This document shows, piece after piece, positions 1 through 6,882 of a stretch of 41,387 nt of DNA. The DNA is taken from contig SYAP01000349.1 in NCBI GenBank assembly GCA_005787565.1, positions 1-41,387 on the forward strand, written 5' to 3'. The first letter of the stretch is position 1, and every line of letters starts with the position of its first letter. A program made the translations under genes and the position numbers. The notes under the pieces were generated by a model. That model did no database searches. It saw nothing but the letters and a program-made list of their open reading frames with translations, and was not told the origin of the DNA. This DNA is from Verrucomicrobiaceae bacterium (GTDB lineage: Bacteria > Verrucomicrobiota > Verrucomicrobiia > Verrucomicrobiales > Akkermansiaceae).

Positions 1-2
1 GG

Positions 3-419
3 GTGGGGGGGAAGCCGGCGCAGGCGATATTGCAGTTGAACCAGGCGTGGATGGCGGAGTTGGGGCTGGGGGATGGGGTGTTGGATGAGTTTCCTGCGCC
101 GTATCGGGCGTTGGTGTGGATGTTGCGGCGGGCGGGGGATGGGTCGTGCGGTTTTTTGGGGAATCCGGTGAGGCATTTCCAGCATTTGGCGAGCCGGATG
201 AGCGGGCCGCGTGGTGAGGTGCGGGTGTGGCGGGCGTGGGTTTGCCACCATTTGGCGCGGGAGGTGTTAGATGAGGCGAGGTTTCCGTTGGATGGCGAGC
301 AGATGGTTAGAGAGGGGTTGTGGATTCCGGGGCGGGAGCGGGCGTTGGGTGAGCTGGAGAGGCGGGGGTGGCGGGGTGAGGCGGATGAGGCGCGGGGTGT
401 GTTTGGTGAGCTTGGCTGA
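3..419 (+). CDS. Hypothetical protein, 5'-truncated by the window edge
   Basis: The reading frame is open from the window edge to a TGA at 417-419, so the true start lies outside. I do not recognise the family. The 138 visible residues are rich in Trp, Arg, Leu and Glu and end in a charged helix (GELERRGWRGEADEARG). No signal peptide, membrane segment or catalytic motif is visible. Nearly every codon ends in G, as in the other + strand genes outside the 7.7-18.1 kb block, which supports real coding. Its last 113 bp overlap the 3' end of the leftward membrane-protein gene. The overlapping part reads as ordinary protein here but as Pro/Ala/His/Thr low complexity on the other strand, so this gene is probably the older user of that DNA. 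Confidence 0.6.
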   Translation: MGGKPAQAILQLNQAWMAELGLGDGVLDEFPAPYRALVWMLRRAGDGSCGFLGNPVRHFQHLASRMSGPRGEVRVWRAWVCHHLAREVLDEARFPLDGEQMVREGLWIPGRERALGELERRGWRGEADEARGVFGELG

Positions 420-933
420 GCTGGCGGCGGAGGGTTTCCATGCGTTTGACGGAGCGGTGGGCGAGGCGGGTGAAGCGGAAGCCGATGATGAGGCAGAAGA
501 TGGCGGAGATGAGAGCGAGGATGAGGGTGAAGGGGTGCCAGAAGACTTCGATGTCCCAATTGCTTGCCATCAACCATGGGAGGGCGGAGGGGATGGTGAC
601 TGCGCCGAAGAGTGCGCAGAGGGGCCAGATGGCGCGGTGCCACCATGGGTTTGTGGATTTGAAAAGGAGGAGGCAGAGGGCGCACCAGGCGATGCCGCCG
701 GTGGTGGAGCCGGCGACGGCGGTGAAGGCTGCCCAGAAGTATTCGCCGCGGAGTAGGACGTTGGGTGAATCGAGCATGACGGTTCCGAAGAGTCCGATGA
801 CGAAGAGGGCGGGGACCATGAGGATGGTGCCGATGGTGACGAGGGCGATGTGGGTGGAGCGGGTGGCTTTTGATAGGGCGGGGTCAATGCCGTGGAAGGC
901 GAGGAGTTCGGGGCTTTCTTGCGGATGTTTCAT
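307..933 (-). CDS. Four-helix integral membrane protein of unknown function
   Basis: The 208-residue product has four clear hydrophobic segments at about residues 27-50, 63-92, 97-115 and 130-152. A short charged helix follows (RSVKRMETLRRQL). The last 35 or so residues are a Pro/Ala/His/Thr-rich tail. I recognise no family and can infer only an inner-membrane location. The tail is encoded entirely within the 113 bp that overlap the convergent gene ending at 419. That suggests the reading frame ran on into its neighbour after losing an earlier stop codon. The helical core is convincing; the tail may not be functional. Confidence 0.7.
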   Translation of the reverse strand: MKHPQESPELLAFHGIDPALSKATRSTHIALVTIGTILMVPALFVIGLFGTVMLDSPNVLLRGEYFWAAFTAVAGSTTGGIAWCALCLLLFKSTNPWWHRAIWPLCALFGAVTIPSALPWLMASNWDIEVFWHPFTLILALISAIFCLIIGFRFTRLAHRSVKRMETLRRQLSQAHQTHPAPHPPHPATPASPAHPTPAPAPESTTPL

Positions 934-1026
934 CGCGGGAGGATGGGGGTGGTGGGTGAAGGGGGGATGAATGTGGGGTGAACTTTCAGGGGGTTGGGGG
1001 TGATCTTGGGGGTTTGTTGGGAGGCT

Positions 1027-1071
1027 TCGGGCAGGATGCCCGAGCCACGGTTTTTGCTGCGCTGGCCGTGG
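1027..1071. repeat. REP-like double-hairpin element
   Basis: Two adjacent inverted repeats lie between two leftward genes. The first is TCGGGCA-GGA-TGCCCGA at 1027-1043, a 7-bp stem with a 3-nt loop. The second is CCACGG at 1045-1050 pairing with CCGTGG at 1066-1071 across a 15-nt loop. Read on the + strand the core encodes the peptide GQDARAT. From memory, this string recurs as spurious translated repeats in Verrucomicrobia and Planctomycetes genomes. There is no T-run, so it is not a classical terminator, although it sits 23 bp after a stop codon on the - strand and could stabilise mRNA. I see no second copy in the window. Confidence 0.5.
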
Positions 1072-1093
1072 AAGATGAGGGTGTCTTCTTCGG

Positions 1094-2056
1094 TCATGTT
1101 AGGGGTGGGGTGGCGTGTTTGGGGCCGGGGTGGTTTTGGCAGGTTTGGCGGTGCGCCTGTTGGGACATGGGGCCTTGGCGGTGGGGATATTGGGTGATCC
1201 AGGGGTTGAGGAGGGCGAGGGCGTTTTGTTGGGCTTCGGGGGTTGGGTATTTGTGGGGCTCGTGGGCGCGGTTTTGGGCGCGGTGGAGGCAGGTTTCGGT
1301 GTCCGGGTTGAGGTAGATGAGGATGGAGTCGGGGGTGGCGGCGTGTTGGATGAGGTCTTCGTAGCAGCCTTCGATGATCCAGGAGGGGTTTTGGCGGGTG
1401 AAGGTGTCGATGAGGTGGTAGGTTTCTGTTAGGTCGCGGCGGGTTGGGGTTTCGGTGTTTGGTTTCCAGGCGATGGTGTCGAGGTCGAGGATGGAGGCTC
1501 CGGTGCAGGCGGCGATGCGGCGTGCGGTGGTGGATTTGCCGGAGGCGGAGTTGCCGAGGATGAGCCAGCGGGTGGCGGTGGGGTGGAGGAGGAGTTTGGT
1601 GAGGTGGTAGCGGTCGATGGAGATGCCGTTGCGTTCGACGGTTTCTTGGCTGACGGTGTGGAAGTGGTGGTGTTGGAAGAAGGGTTTGGAGACGAGGCTG
1701 GCGTCTGTATCGAGGAGGAGTTGGTGTTGGTTGCGGGCGAGGGTTTCGAGTTCTGTTAGAATGAGCGTTGCGAGGCCTTTGCGGGTGTGATGGGGGTGGG
1801 TGTAGAGGAGGGCGATGTGGTCGTTTTCCTCTAACAGTCCGAAGGCGGCGGGGGTGTGGTTGATTTCGGCGACGAGGAGGGTGCCGGTTTCCAATTGTTC
1901 TTCGAAGGCTGCGAGGTCTTCGGGATAGGAGGCCCATGCGTCGACCTGGGCGGGGTTGTAGGAGGCGGGGGCGAGGGTGCGGACGGATGTCTGATAGAGT
2001 GCGGCGAGGAGGGGGGCGTCGCCGGGCTGATAGGGGCGGAGGATTTCCGCGGTCAT
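1094..2056 (-). CDS. GNAT acetyltransferase fused to a FlaR-like P-loop kinase
   Basis: This 320-residue protein has two domains. Residues 1-155 match the YafP-like GNAT acetyltransferase fold: RPYQPGDAPLLAALY at the start, then IALLYTHPHHTRKGLA at about 81-96, which is the acetyl-CoA-binding region. Residues 162-290 form a P-loop nucleotide kinase-like domain with Walker A GNSASGKST at 168-176, a DLDTIAWKPN segment at 191-200 and WIIEGCYEDL at 226-235. This is the pattern of adenylate-kinase-like 'DNA topology modulation' FlaR proteins. The C-terminal 30 residues are Gln/His/Pro-rich and may be disordered. Substrates of both domains are unknown. The start ATG overlaps the stop of the upstream L,D-transpeptidase gene by 4 bp, so the two are probably translationally coupled. 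Confidence 0.85.
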   Translation of the reverse strand: MTAEILRPYQPGDAPLLAALYQTSVRTLAPASYNPAQVDAWASYPEDLAAFEEQLETGTLLVAEINHTPAAFGLLEENDHIALLYTHPHHTRKGLATLILTELETLARNQHQLLLDTDASLVSKPFFQHHHFHTVSQETVERNGISIDRYHLTKLLLHPTATRWLILGNSASGKSTTARRIAACTGASILDLDTIAWKPNTETPTRRDLTETYHLIDTFTRQNPSWIIEGCYEDLIQHAATPDSILIYLNPDTETCLHRAQNRAHEPHKYPTPEAQQNALALLNPWITQYPHRQGPMSQQAHRQTCQNHPGPKHATPPLT

Positions 2057-2889
2057 GGGGCGGGTGGGGTGGAGAAGGTGTAGAGGCCGTCCTTGACGTT
2101 GGCATCCGGGGGGATGTGGGAGTTTTCGAAGAGGTCGTATCCTTGTTTGAGGTTTTGCCAGAAGGGGAACCAGGGGTTTTGGGATTCGCGGGCGAGGCGG
2201 GAATCGGTGGGGCGGAAGGGGAAGAGGTGGATGCGGAAGTAGGGTTGGCCGTTTTTATGGGCGGCGGCGCAGAGGGTGTAGATTTCCTCGATGCGGGGGT
2301 TGGTCATGGCGAGGCAGCCGATGGAAACGTTGCTGCCGTGGACCATGATGAAGGTGCCGGTGCGTTGGTGGTGGCGGTCGTAGGCGTTGGGGTAGCCGAT
2401 GTTGAAGGCGAGGTGGAAGTTGCTGTCCGGCTTCATGGCGGAGGGAGGGACGTGGTAGAAGCCTTCGGGGACTTGGCCGTCGCCTTCGGCGATTTTGGGG
2501 CCGAGGGTGCCGGAGAGGGAGGCGATGGGCCAGATGCGGAAGAGTTGGTATTTTCCGTGGTCGCGGTGGCGGATCCAGAGTTCGAGTTGTTTTTCTTCTT
2601 TGAAGGCGCGGAGGAAGACGGGGTCTCCGAGGTGGAGGCCGGCGGTTTTGAGGGCGGATTGGAGTTCCGGGGTGACGCGGGTTGCGGCGGCTTTGGCGCG
2701 GGCGGGGCCGCGGAGGAGTAGGTCGATTCGTGGGATTTCCGCTGGGGGTGGCGGGGTGGTGAAGTCGAGGGGGTTTGCGGTCACGGGGTGTATTTCCTGA
2801 GAGCCGCCACGGCCGGGGATGAGCCATGCGGTGGCGGCGATGAGGAGGACGATGGTGGCAAGTCCCGCGGTGATCCGTAGCAAGGCCAT
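2053..2889 (-). CDS. L,D-transpeptidase (YkuD domain, YafK-like)
   Basis: The 278-residue protein starts with a membrane anchor or signal (residues 4-25, TAGLATIVLLIAATAW) and a Pro-rich linker. The catalytic domain carries the diagnostic HGSNVSIGCLAM at 184-195, with the nucleophile Cys192 and His184. The family cross-links or trims peptidoglycan, or attaches proteins to it, on the periplasmic side. The FYHVPP and SNFHLAFNIGYPNAYD segments before the motif fit the YafK subgroup, whose E. coli members include the amidase DpaA/YafK as well as cross-linking enzymes. Transpeptidase versus hydrolase activity is therefore open. The gene precedes the GNAT-kinase fusion with an ATGA overlap and follows the hexosaminidase gene by about 70 bp. 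Confidence 0.88.
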   Translation of the reverse strand: MALLRITAGLATIVLLIAATAWLIPGRGGSQEIHPVTANPLDFTTPPPPAEIPRIDLLLRGPARAKAAATRVTPELQSALKTAGLHLGDPVFLRAFKEEKQLELWIRHRDHGKYQLFRIWPIASLSGTLGPKIAEGDGQVPEGFYHVPPSAMKPDSNFHLAFNIGYPNAYDRHHQRTGTFIMVHGSNVSIGCLAMTNPRIEEIYTLCAAAHKNGQPYFRIHLFPFRPTDSRLARESQNPWFPFWQNLKQGYDLFENSHIPPDANVKDGLYTFSTPPAP

Positions 2890-2959
2890 GAGGGTGGCAG
2901 TCTAGCGGATGGTGGCGGGGGATGTCCCGAAGGGATTTGTGAAAAGGGTGTGAAGGGTG

Positions 2960-4975
2960 TCAGGGGGAGGCGAGGGTGATTTCGTGGATGATGAGCCAGT
3001 TGGTTTGGGGGGCGGTGACGAGGAGGCGGATTTTGCGGGTGCCGGCGGGTGCGGTGGCGGTGGCTGTGCCGTCGTTGAAGGTGGCGAGGTCGGTCCAGGT
3101 GGAGCCATCGGTGGAGGACTGGAGTTTGCCGTTTTCGAGTTTGTCGCCGTTTTTGCTGGCGGGGCCGCCGGTGGTGATGGTGACGGGGGTTGGTGCGGGG
3201 AGGGGTTTGGCGAGGGTGAGGGTGAGGTGGTCGTTTTGCTTCAACTCGCGGTCCGCCCAGAAGAAGGTGTCGGGGCGGCCGTCGAAGGCGAGTTCGGGCC
3301 AGTGGTTCTGATAGATGCCGATGGATGTTTCGACGGTTGAGCCGTCGCGGGTTTTGCGGGTAGGGGGATCGAAGGGTTGGGCGCGGTTGATGCCGGCGGC
3401 GTCGTAGTGTTTGAGGATGGTTTCGAGTCTGGTACGGAAGTCGTCGTAGTTTTTGAGTTCGGCGGGTGTCCATGCGACTTCGGCGAGTGCGGCGATGCGC
3501 GGGAAGGCGTGGTATTCGACTTTTTTGTAGTCCTTGAAGTATTCGGACCAGAGTTGTGCCTGGACGCCGAGGATGTGTTTTTGTTGTTCGGGTGTGAGTG
3601 CGGCGGGGGTGGGGTTGTAGGAGTAGACCTTGTCGATGGGGAGGAAGCCGGTGATGGCTTCGTATTGGAGGCCTTTGGCGAGTTCGGTGGCGGCGGGCGC
3701 CTGGTAGTGATCGAAGTAGGTATGGCTGTTAGGGGCCATGACGACGTCGTGGCCTTCCTTGGCGGAGGCGATGCCGCCGGCTTCCCCGCGCCATGACATG
3801 ACGGTGGCTTTGGGGGAGAGGCCGCCTTCGCGGATTTCGTCCCAGCCGATGAGTTTGCGGCCTTTGGCTTCGAGGATTTTCTCGACGCGTTTGACGAAGT
3901 AGCTTTGGACCTCGTGGCCGTCCTTGAGGTTTTCCTTTTTCATGAGTTCGCGGACGCGTGGTGAGTTTTCCCATTGGTCTTTGGGTGCTTCGTCGCCGCC
4001 CATGTGGATGTAGGTGGAGGGGAAGAGTTGGCAGACTTCGGTGAAGACGTCGTCGACGAATTGGAAGACTTCCTCGGTGGGGGCGAGGGTGTAGGGGTGG
4101 ACGCCCCAGCGTGTCATGACTTTGGGGGCGTAGCCGGGGATGTCCGAGTTGCCGAGTTGCGGGTAGGCGGCGATGGCTGCGGCCATGTGGCCTGGCATGT
4201 CGATTTCGGGGACGACGTTGATATGGCGTGCGGTGGCGTAGGCGACGATGTCGCGGATTTGTTCTTGGGTGTAGAAGCCGCCGTAGCGTTTGCCGTCGTC
4301 GGAGTCGCGATTTCCGTAGGGAGGGGTGGATTCACGCCAGGCACCGACTTCGGTGAGTTTGGGGTATTTCTTGATCTCGATGCGCCAGCCCTGGTCTTCT
4401 GTTAGGTGCCAGTGGAAGGAGTTGAGTTTGTGGAAGGCGAGGGCATCGATGAATTTCTTGATGTCTTCGACGGGGTAGAAGTGGCGGCCGACATCGAGCA
4501 TCATGCCGCGCCATTGGAAGCGGGGGTGGTCTGAGATTTGAAGGGCGGGGACGTTAGCGTTTCCGTTGGCGGGTTTGGTGGGAGGGAGGAGTTGGATGAG
4601 GGTGCGGGTGCCGTGGAATGCGCCAGCGGGATCGGTGGCGAGGATGCGGATGCCTTGAGGGGTGACTTCGAGGCGGTATCCGGATGGGGGGATGGATTTG
4701 GTTTCGTCGAGGTCGATTTGGATTTGTGAGGGGAGGTGGATGCGGAGTTCCTCGGCGTAGGTTTTGGCGGGGGAGCCGGTGATTTTGGCTAGGTCGGCGG
4801 AGAGGAGGCCGGCTTCGTTGGCGAGGCGGCGGTCGTGGCGGATGGCGGTGTTTGCGGAGAGCGGGAAGTGGCCGTCGAGGGTTTTGATTTCGACGGGTTT
4901 CGGGATGATGGGCAGCGGTTCGGCGGCGGATGCGAGGGCGCTGACCGCGAAGAGTGTGGCGGTGATGGATTTCAT
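2960..4975 (-). CDS. Secreted beta-N-acetylhexosaminidase, GH20
   Basis: I chose the start at 4975 because it gives a clean signal peptide (MKSITATLFAVSALASA) and 671 residues. A longer frame adds 32 Pro/Arg-rich residues that look spurious. Residues 20-150 are the GH20 N-terminal (GH20b) domain. The catalytic barrel begins at RFQWRGMMLDVGRHF (about 152). HMGGDEAPKDQW at 324-335 contains the catalytic pair Asp328-Glu329 used in substrate-assisted catalysis. HWHLTEDQGWRIE at 188-200 and the later WDE and YW-type segments also fit. Residues 550-671 form a C-terminal beta-sandwich (LQSSTDGSTWTDL) resembling an F5/8-type carbohydrate-binding module. It probably releases terminal GlcNAc/GalNAc from chitin oligomers, glycans or peptidoglycan fragments outside the cytoplasm. 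Confidence 0.93.
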   Translation of the reverse strand: MKSITATLFAVSALASAAEPLPIIPKPVEIKTLDGHFPLSANTAIRHDRRLANEAGLLSADLAKITGSPAKTYAEELRIHLPSQIQIDLDETKSIPPSGYRLEVTPQGIRILATDPAGAFHGTRTLIQLLPPTKPANGNANVPALQISDHPRFQWRGMMLDVGRHFYPVEDIKKFIDALAFHKLNSFHWHLTEDQGWRIEIKKYPKLTEVGAWRESTPPYGNRDSDDGKRYGGFYTQEQIRDIVAYATARHINVVPEIDMPGHMAAAIAAYPQLGNSDIPGYAPKVMTRWGVHPYTLAPTEEVFQFVDDVFTEVCQLFPSTYIHMGGDEAPKDQWENSPRVRELMKKENLKDGHEVQSYFVKRVEKILEAKGRKLIGWDEIREGGLSPKATVMSWRGEAGGIASAKEGHDVVMAPNSHTYFDHYQAPAATELAKGLQYEAITGFLPIDKVYSYNPTPAALTPEQQKHILGVQAQLWSEYFKDYKKVEYHAFPRIAALAEVAWTPAELKNYDDFRTRLETILKHYDAAGINRAQPFDPPTRKTRDGSTVETSIGIYQNHWPELAFDGRPDTFFWADRELKQNDHLTLTLAKPLPAPTPVTITTGGPASKNGDKLENGKLQSSTDGSTWTDLATFNDGTATATAPAGTRKIRLLVTAPQTNWLIIHEITLASP

Positions 4976-5131
4976 GGGATGGGCAAATGGAACGGTTGGA
5001 GGGTGCGGCGGGGAGGGGCGGGTGGCAAGCCTGCAGGGATGGTTGCGCGGGGGGCGCGCCGAGCGGCCCATGGGTGGGATGGGGCGGTGGGGTTCTGGAG
5101 AGGAGATGTCTGTTAGGCCGGGGCGTCTCTA

Positions 5132-6700
5132 TCAGGATTCCTTTTCGATGACGATGCGGGGGAAGGCGGGGGTGGGGGTGCCGATGGTGTGGCCACTGGG
5201 GATGAGTCCCCATTTGAGGTCCGCGAGGTGGAGGGTGGTGAGGTGTGGGAGGCGGAGTTGTTCGGCGAGTTTGGCCGAGACGGAGGGGAGTGCCGGGGAG
5301 AGGAGGACGGCGCAGTGGGCGACGCTTTCTGCGAGGTGATAGAGGACGGTGGCGACGCGCGGGCGGTTGTCCGGGTTTTTGTTGAGTTCCCAGGGTTTCA
5401 TGTTTTCCGCGTAGCGGTTGCAGTGGACGACGTGACGGTTGACGGCTTCGAGGGCTTTGGAGATTTCGAAGTCGTCCATGGCGGCGCGGTAGTCGGCGAG
5501 GGTGGATGTTAGAGATTGTTGGAGAGCGAGGTCGTCCTCCGTGAGGTCGCTGCCGATTTGCAGAGTTCCCGCGGTGAAGCGCTGGCTCATGTTGAGCGCA
5601 CGGTTGCAGAGGTTGCCGAATTCGTTGGCGAGTTCGGTGTTGTAGAGCATGACGAGGCGGTCGATGTCGTATTCGGCATCGCGGCCGGTGGTGATGTCGC
5701 GGATGAGGTAGTAGCGGAGGGCTTCGACGGAGAATTTGTCCGCGAGGGCATCGGGATCGACGACGTTGCCGGTGGATTTGGAGATTTTGGCGCCGCCGAG
5801 GCCGTTCCAGAAGCCGTGGACGAGGAGGCGCGGCATTTGTGCGTCGGAGAAGCCCATGGCGTGGAGCATGCAGAGCCAGTAGATGCCGTGGGCGGGGATG
5901 AGGATGTCCTTGCCGATGAGGTGGACGGGGCGTTGGGACCAGATGGTGGGGAAGTCGGGGAGTGTCGGGTTTCCGGCTGATTTGTATCCGGCGAAGGAGA
6001 TGTAGTTGATGAGCGCGTCGAACCAGACGTAGGTGACGTAGTTTTCATCGAAGGGGAACTCGATGCCCCATTGGAGGCGTTCCTTGGGGCGTGAGATGCA
6101 GAGGTCGAGGCCGGAGTTTTTCTCGAGGGCGTTGAGGAGTTCGGATTTGCGGAAGGCGGGGGTGATGATTTCCGGGGTGGACTCGAGGAGGTTCTTGAGC
6201 CAGTCGGTGTGTTCGCTGAGTTTGAAGTACCAGTTTTCCTCCTGGATTTCGATGACTTCGCCCCATTCAGGTCCGAAGTTTCCGTGTTCGTCGCGGTCGC
6301 GGTCCTGGAGGAATTGTTCCTGGCGGACGGAGTAGGAGCCGGAGTGGGCTTTTTTGTAGAGCTGGCCTTGGTCCCTGAGTTCGGTTAGAATGGCGCGGAC
6401 GCAGTCCTTGTGGCGAGGGTCGGTGGTTTCGGCCCAGGAGTCGTATTGGATGCCGAGTTTTTCCCAGAGTGTGGTGAAGCGGAGGGTGGTTTGTTTGACG
6501 AAGTCGTGAGGGGAGACGCCTTGTTTTTCTGCGGACTGTTGGACTTTCTGGCCGTGTTGGTCGACGCCTGTGAGGAAGAATACCTCATCGCCGCGGAGGC
6601 GGTGGTAGCGAGCGATGACATCGGCGAGGACCTTCTCATAGGCGTGGCCGATGTGGGGAGCGCTGTTGGTGTAATCGATGGCGGTGGTGAGGTAGAACAT
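5132..6700 (-). CDS. metG: Methionyl-tRNA synthetase, zinc-knuckle-less type
   Basis: The enzyme charges tRNA-Met in the cytoplasm. The start at 6700 gives the canonical opening MFYLTTAIDYTNSAPHIGHA; the upstream in-frame extension is not conserved-looking. HIGH is at residues 16-19 and KISKS (for KMSKS) at 305-309. GVDQHGQKV and VWFDALINYISF also match class I MetRS. In the connective-peptide region the segment SYSVRQEQF replaces the Cys-containing zinc knuckle, as in the zinc-less Bacillus subtilis form. The protein is 522 residues and lacks the C-terminal tRNA-binding (Trbp111) domain. It is an essential housekeeping gene and a good chromosomal anchor. Confidence 0.97.
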   Translation of the reverse strand: MFYLTTAIDYTNSAPHIGHAYEKVLADVIARYHRLRGDEVFFLTGVDQHGQKVQQSAEKQGVSPHDFVKQTTLRFTTLWEKLGIQYDSWAETTDPRHKDCVRAILTELRDQGQLYKKAHSGSYSVRQEQFLQDRDRDEHGNFGPEWGEVIEIQEENWYFKLSEHTDWLKNLLESTPEIITPAFRKSELLNALEKNSGLDLCISRPKERLQWGIEFPFDENYVTYVWFDALINYISFAGYKSAGNPTLPDFPTIWSQRPVHLIGKDILIPAHGIYWLCMLHAMGFSDAQMPRLLVHGFWNGLGGAKISKSTGNVVDPDALADKFSVEALRYYLIRDITTGRDAEYDIDRLVMLYNTELANEFGNLCNRALNMSQRFTAGTLQIGSDLTEDDLALQQSLTSTLADYRAAMDDFEISKALEAVNRHVVHCNRYAENMKPWELNKNPDNRPRVATVLYHLAESVAHCAVLLSPALPSVSAKLAEQLRLPHLTTLHLADLKWGLIPSGHTIGTPTPAFPRIVIEKES

Positions 6701-6793
6701 GGGCGGACCGGAGGAAATCAGGCTGCGGGGGCGGAGGCAAGGCAAGGGATGAGGGCAAGGGCGGGTGGGGTTTTCGGGGAAAATGGCGGCGTC

Positions 6794-6840
6794 GTCACAA
6801 AACCGTCACACAGCGTCACTTCTGGGGGCGGGTTTGTCAC
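6794..6840 (+). promoter_or_regulatory. Pho-box-like array of phased GTCAC repeats
   Basis: Four same-strand GTCAC words start at 6794, 6805, 6815 and 6836, spaced 11, 10 and 21 bp, so all lie on one face of the helix. The first pair reads GTCACAAAACCGTCAC. PhoB sites are direct repeats of a CTGTCA-type word every 11 bp with an A/T-rich spacer, and this matches closely. The array ends 42 bp before the TonB receptor start. The nearby porin gene belongs to the phosphate-selective family. Control by a PhoB/PhoP-type regulator is inferred; no binding data can be read from the sequence. Confidence 0.6.
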
Positions 6841-6882
6841 ATTACGAGGAGCGGGCTGGCGCGTGCGAAGCGTGTGCGGTGA

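Noticed and set aside
1027-1043. Palindrome considered as an intrinsic terminator of the GNAT-kinase gene
   Set aside because: There is no T-run on the leftward strand and the loop is only 3 nt; a REP-like element fits better.
930-2105. Long leftward frame of 391 codons rich in Pro, Arg and His
   Set aside because: It is a frame-shifted shadow of the GNAT-kinase gene; the real frame has recognisable domains, this one has only low complexity.
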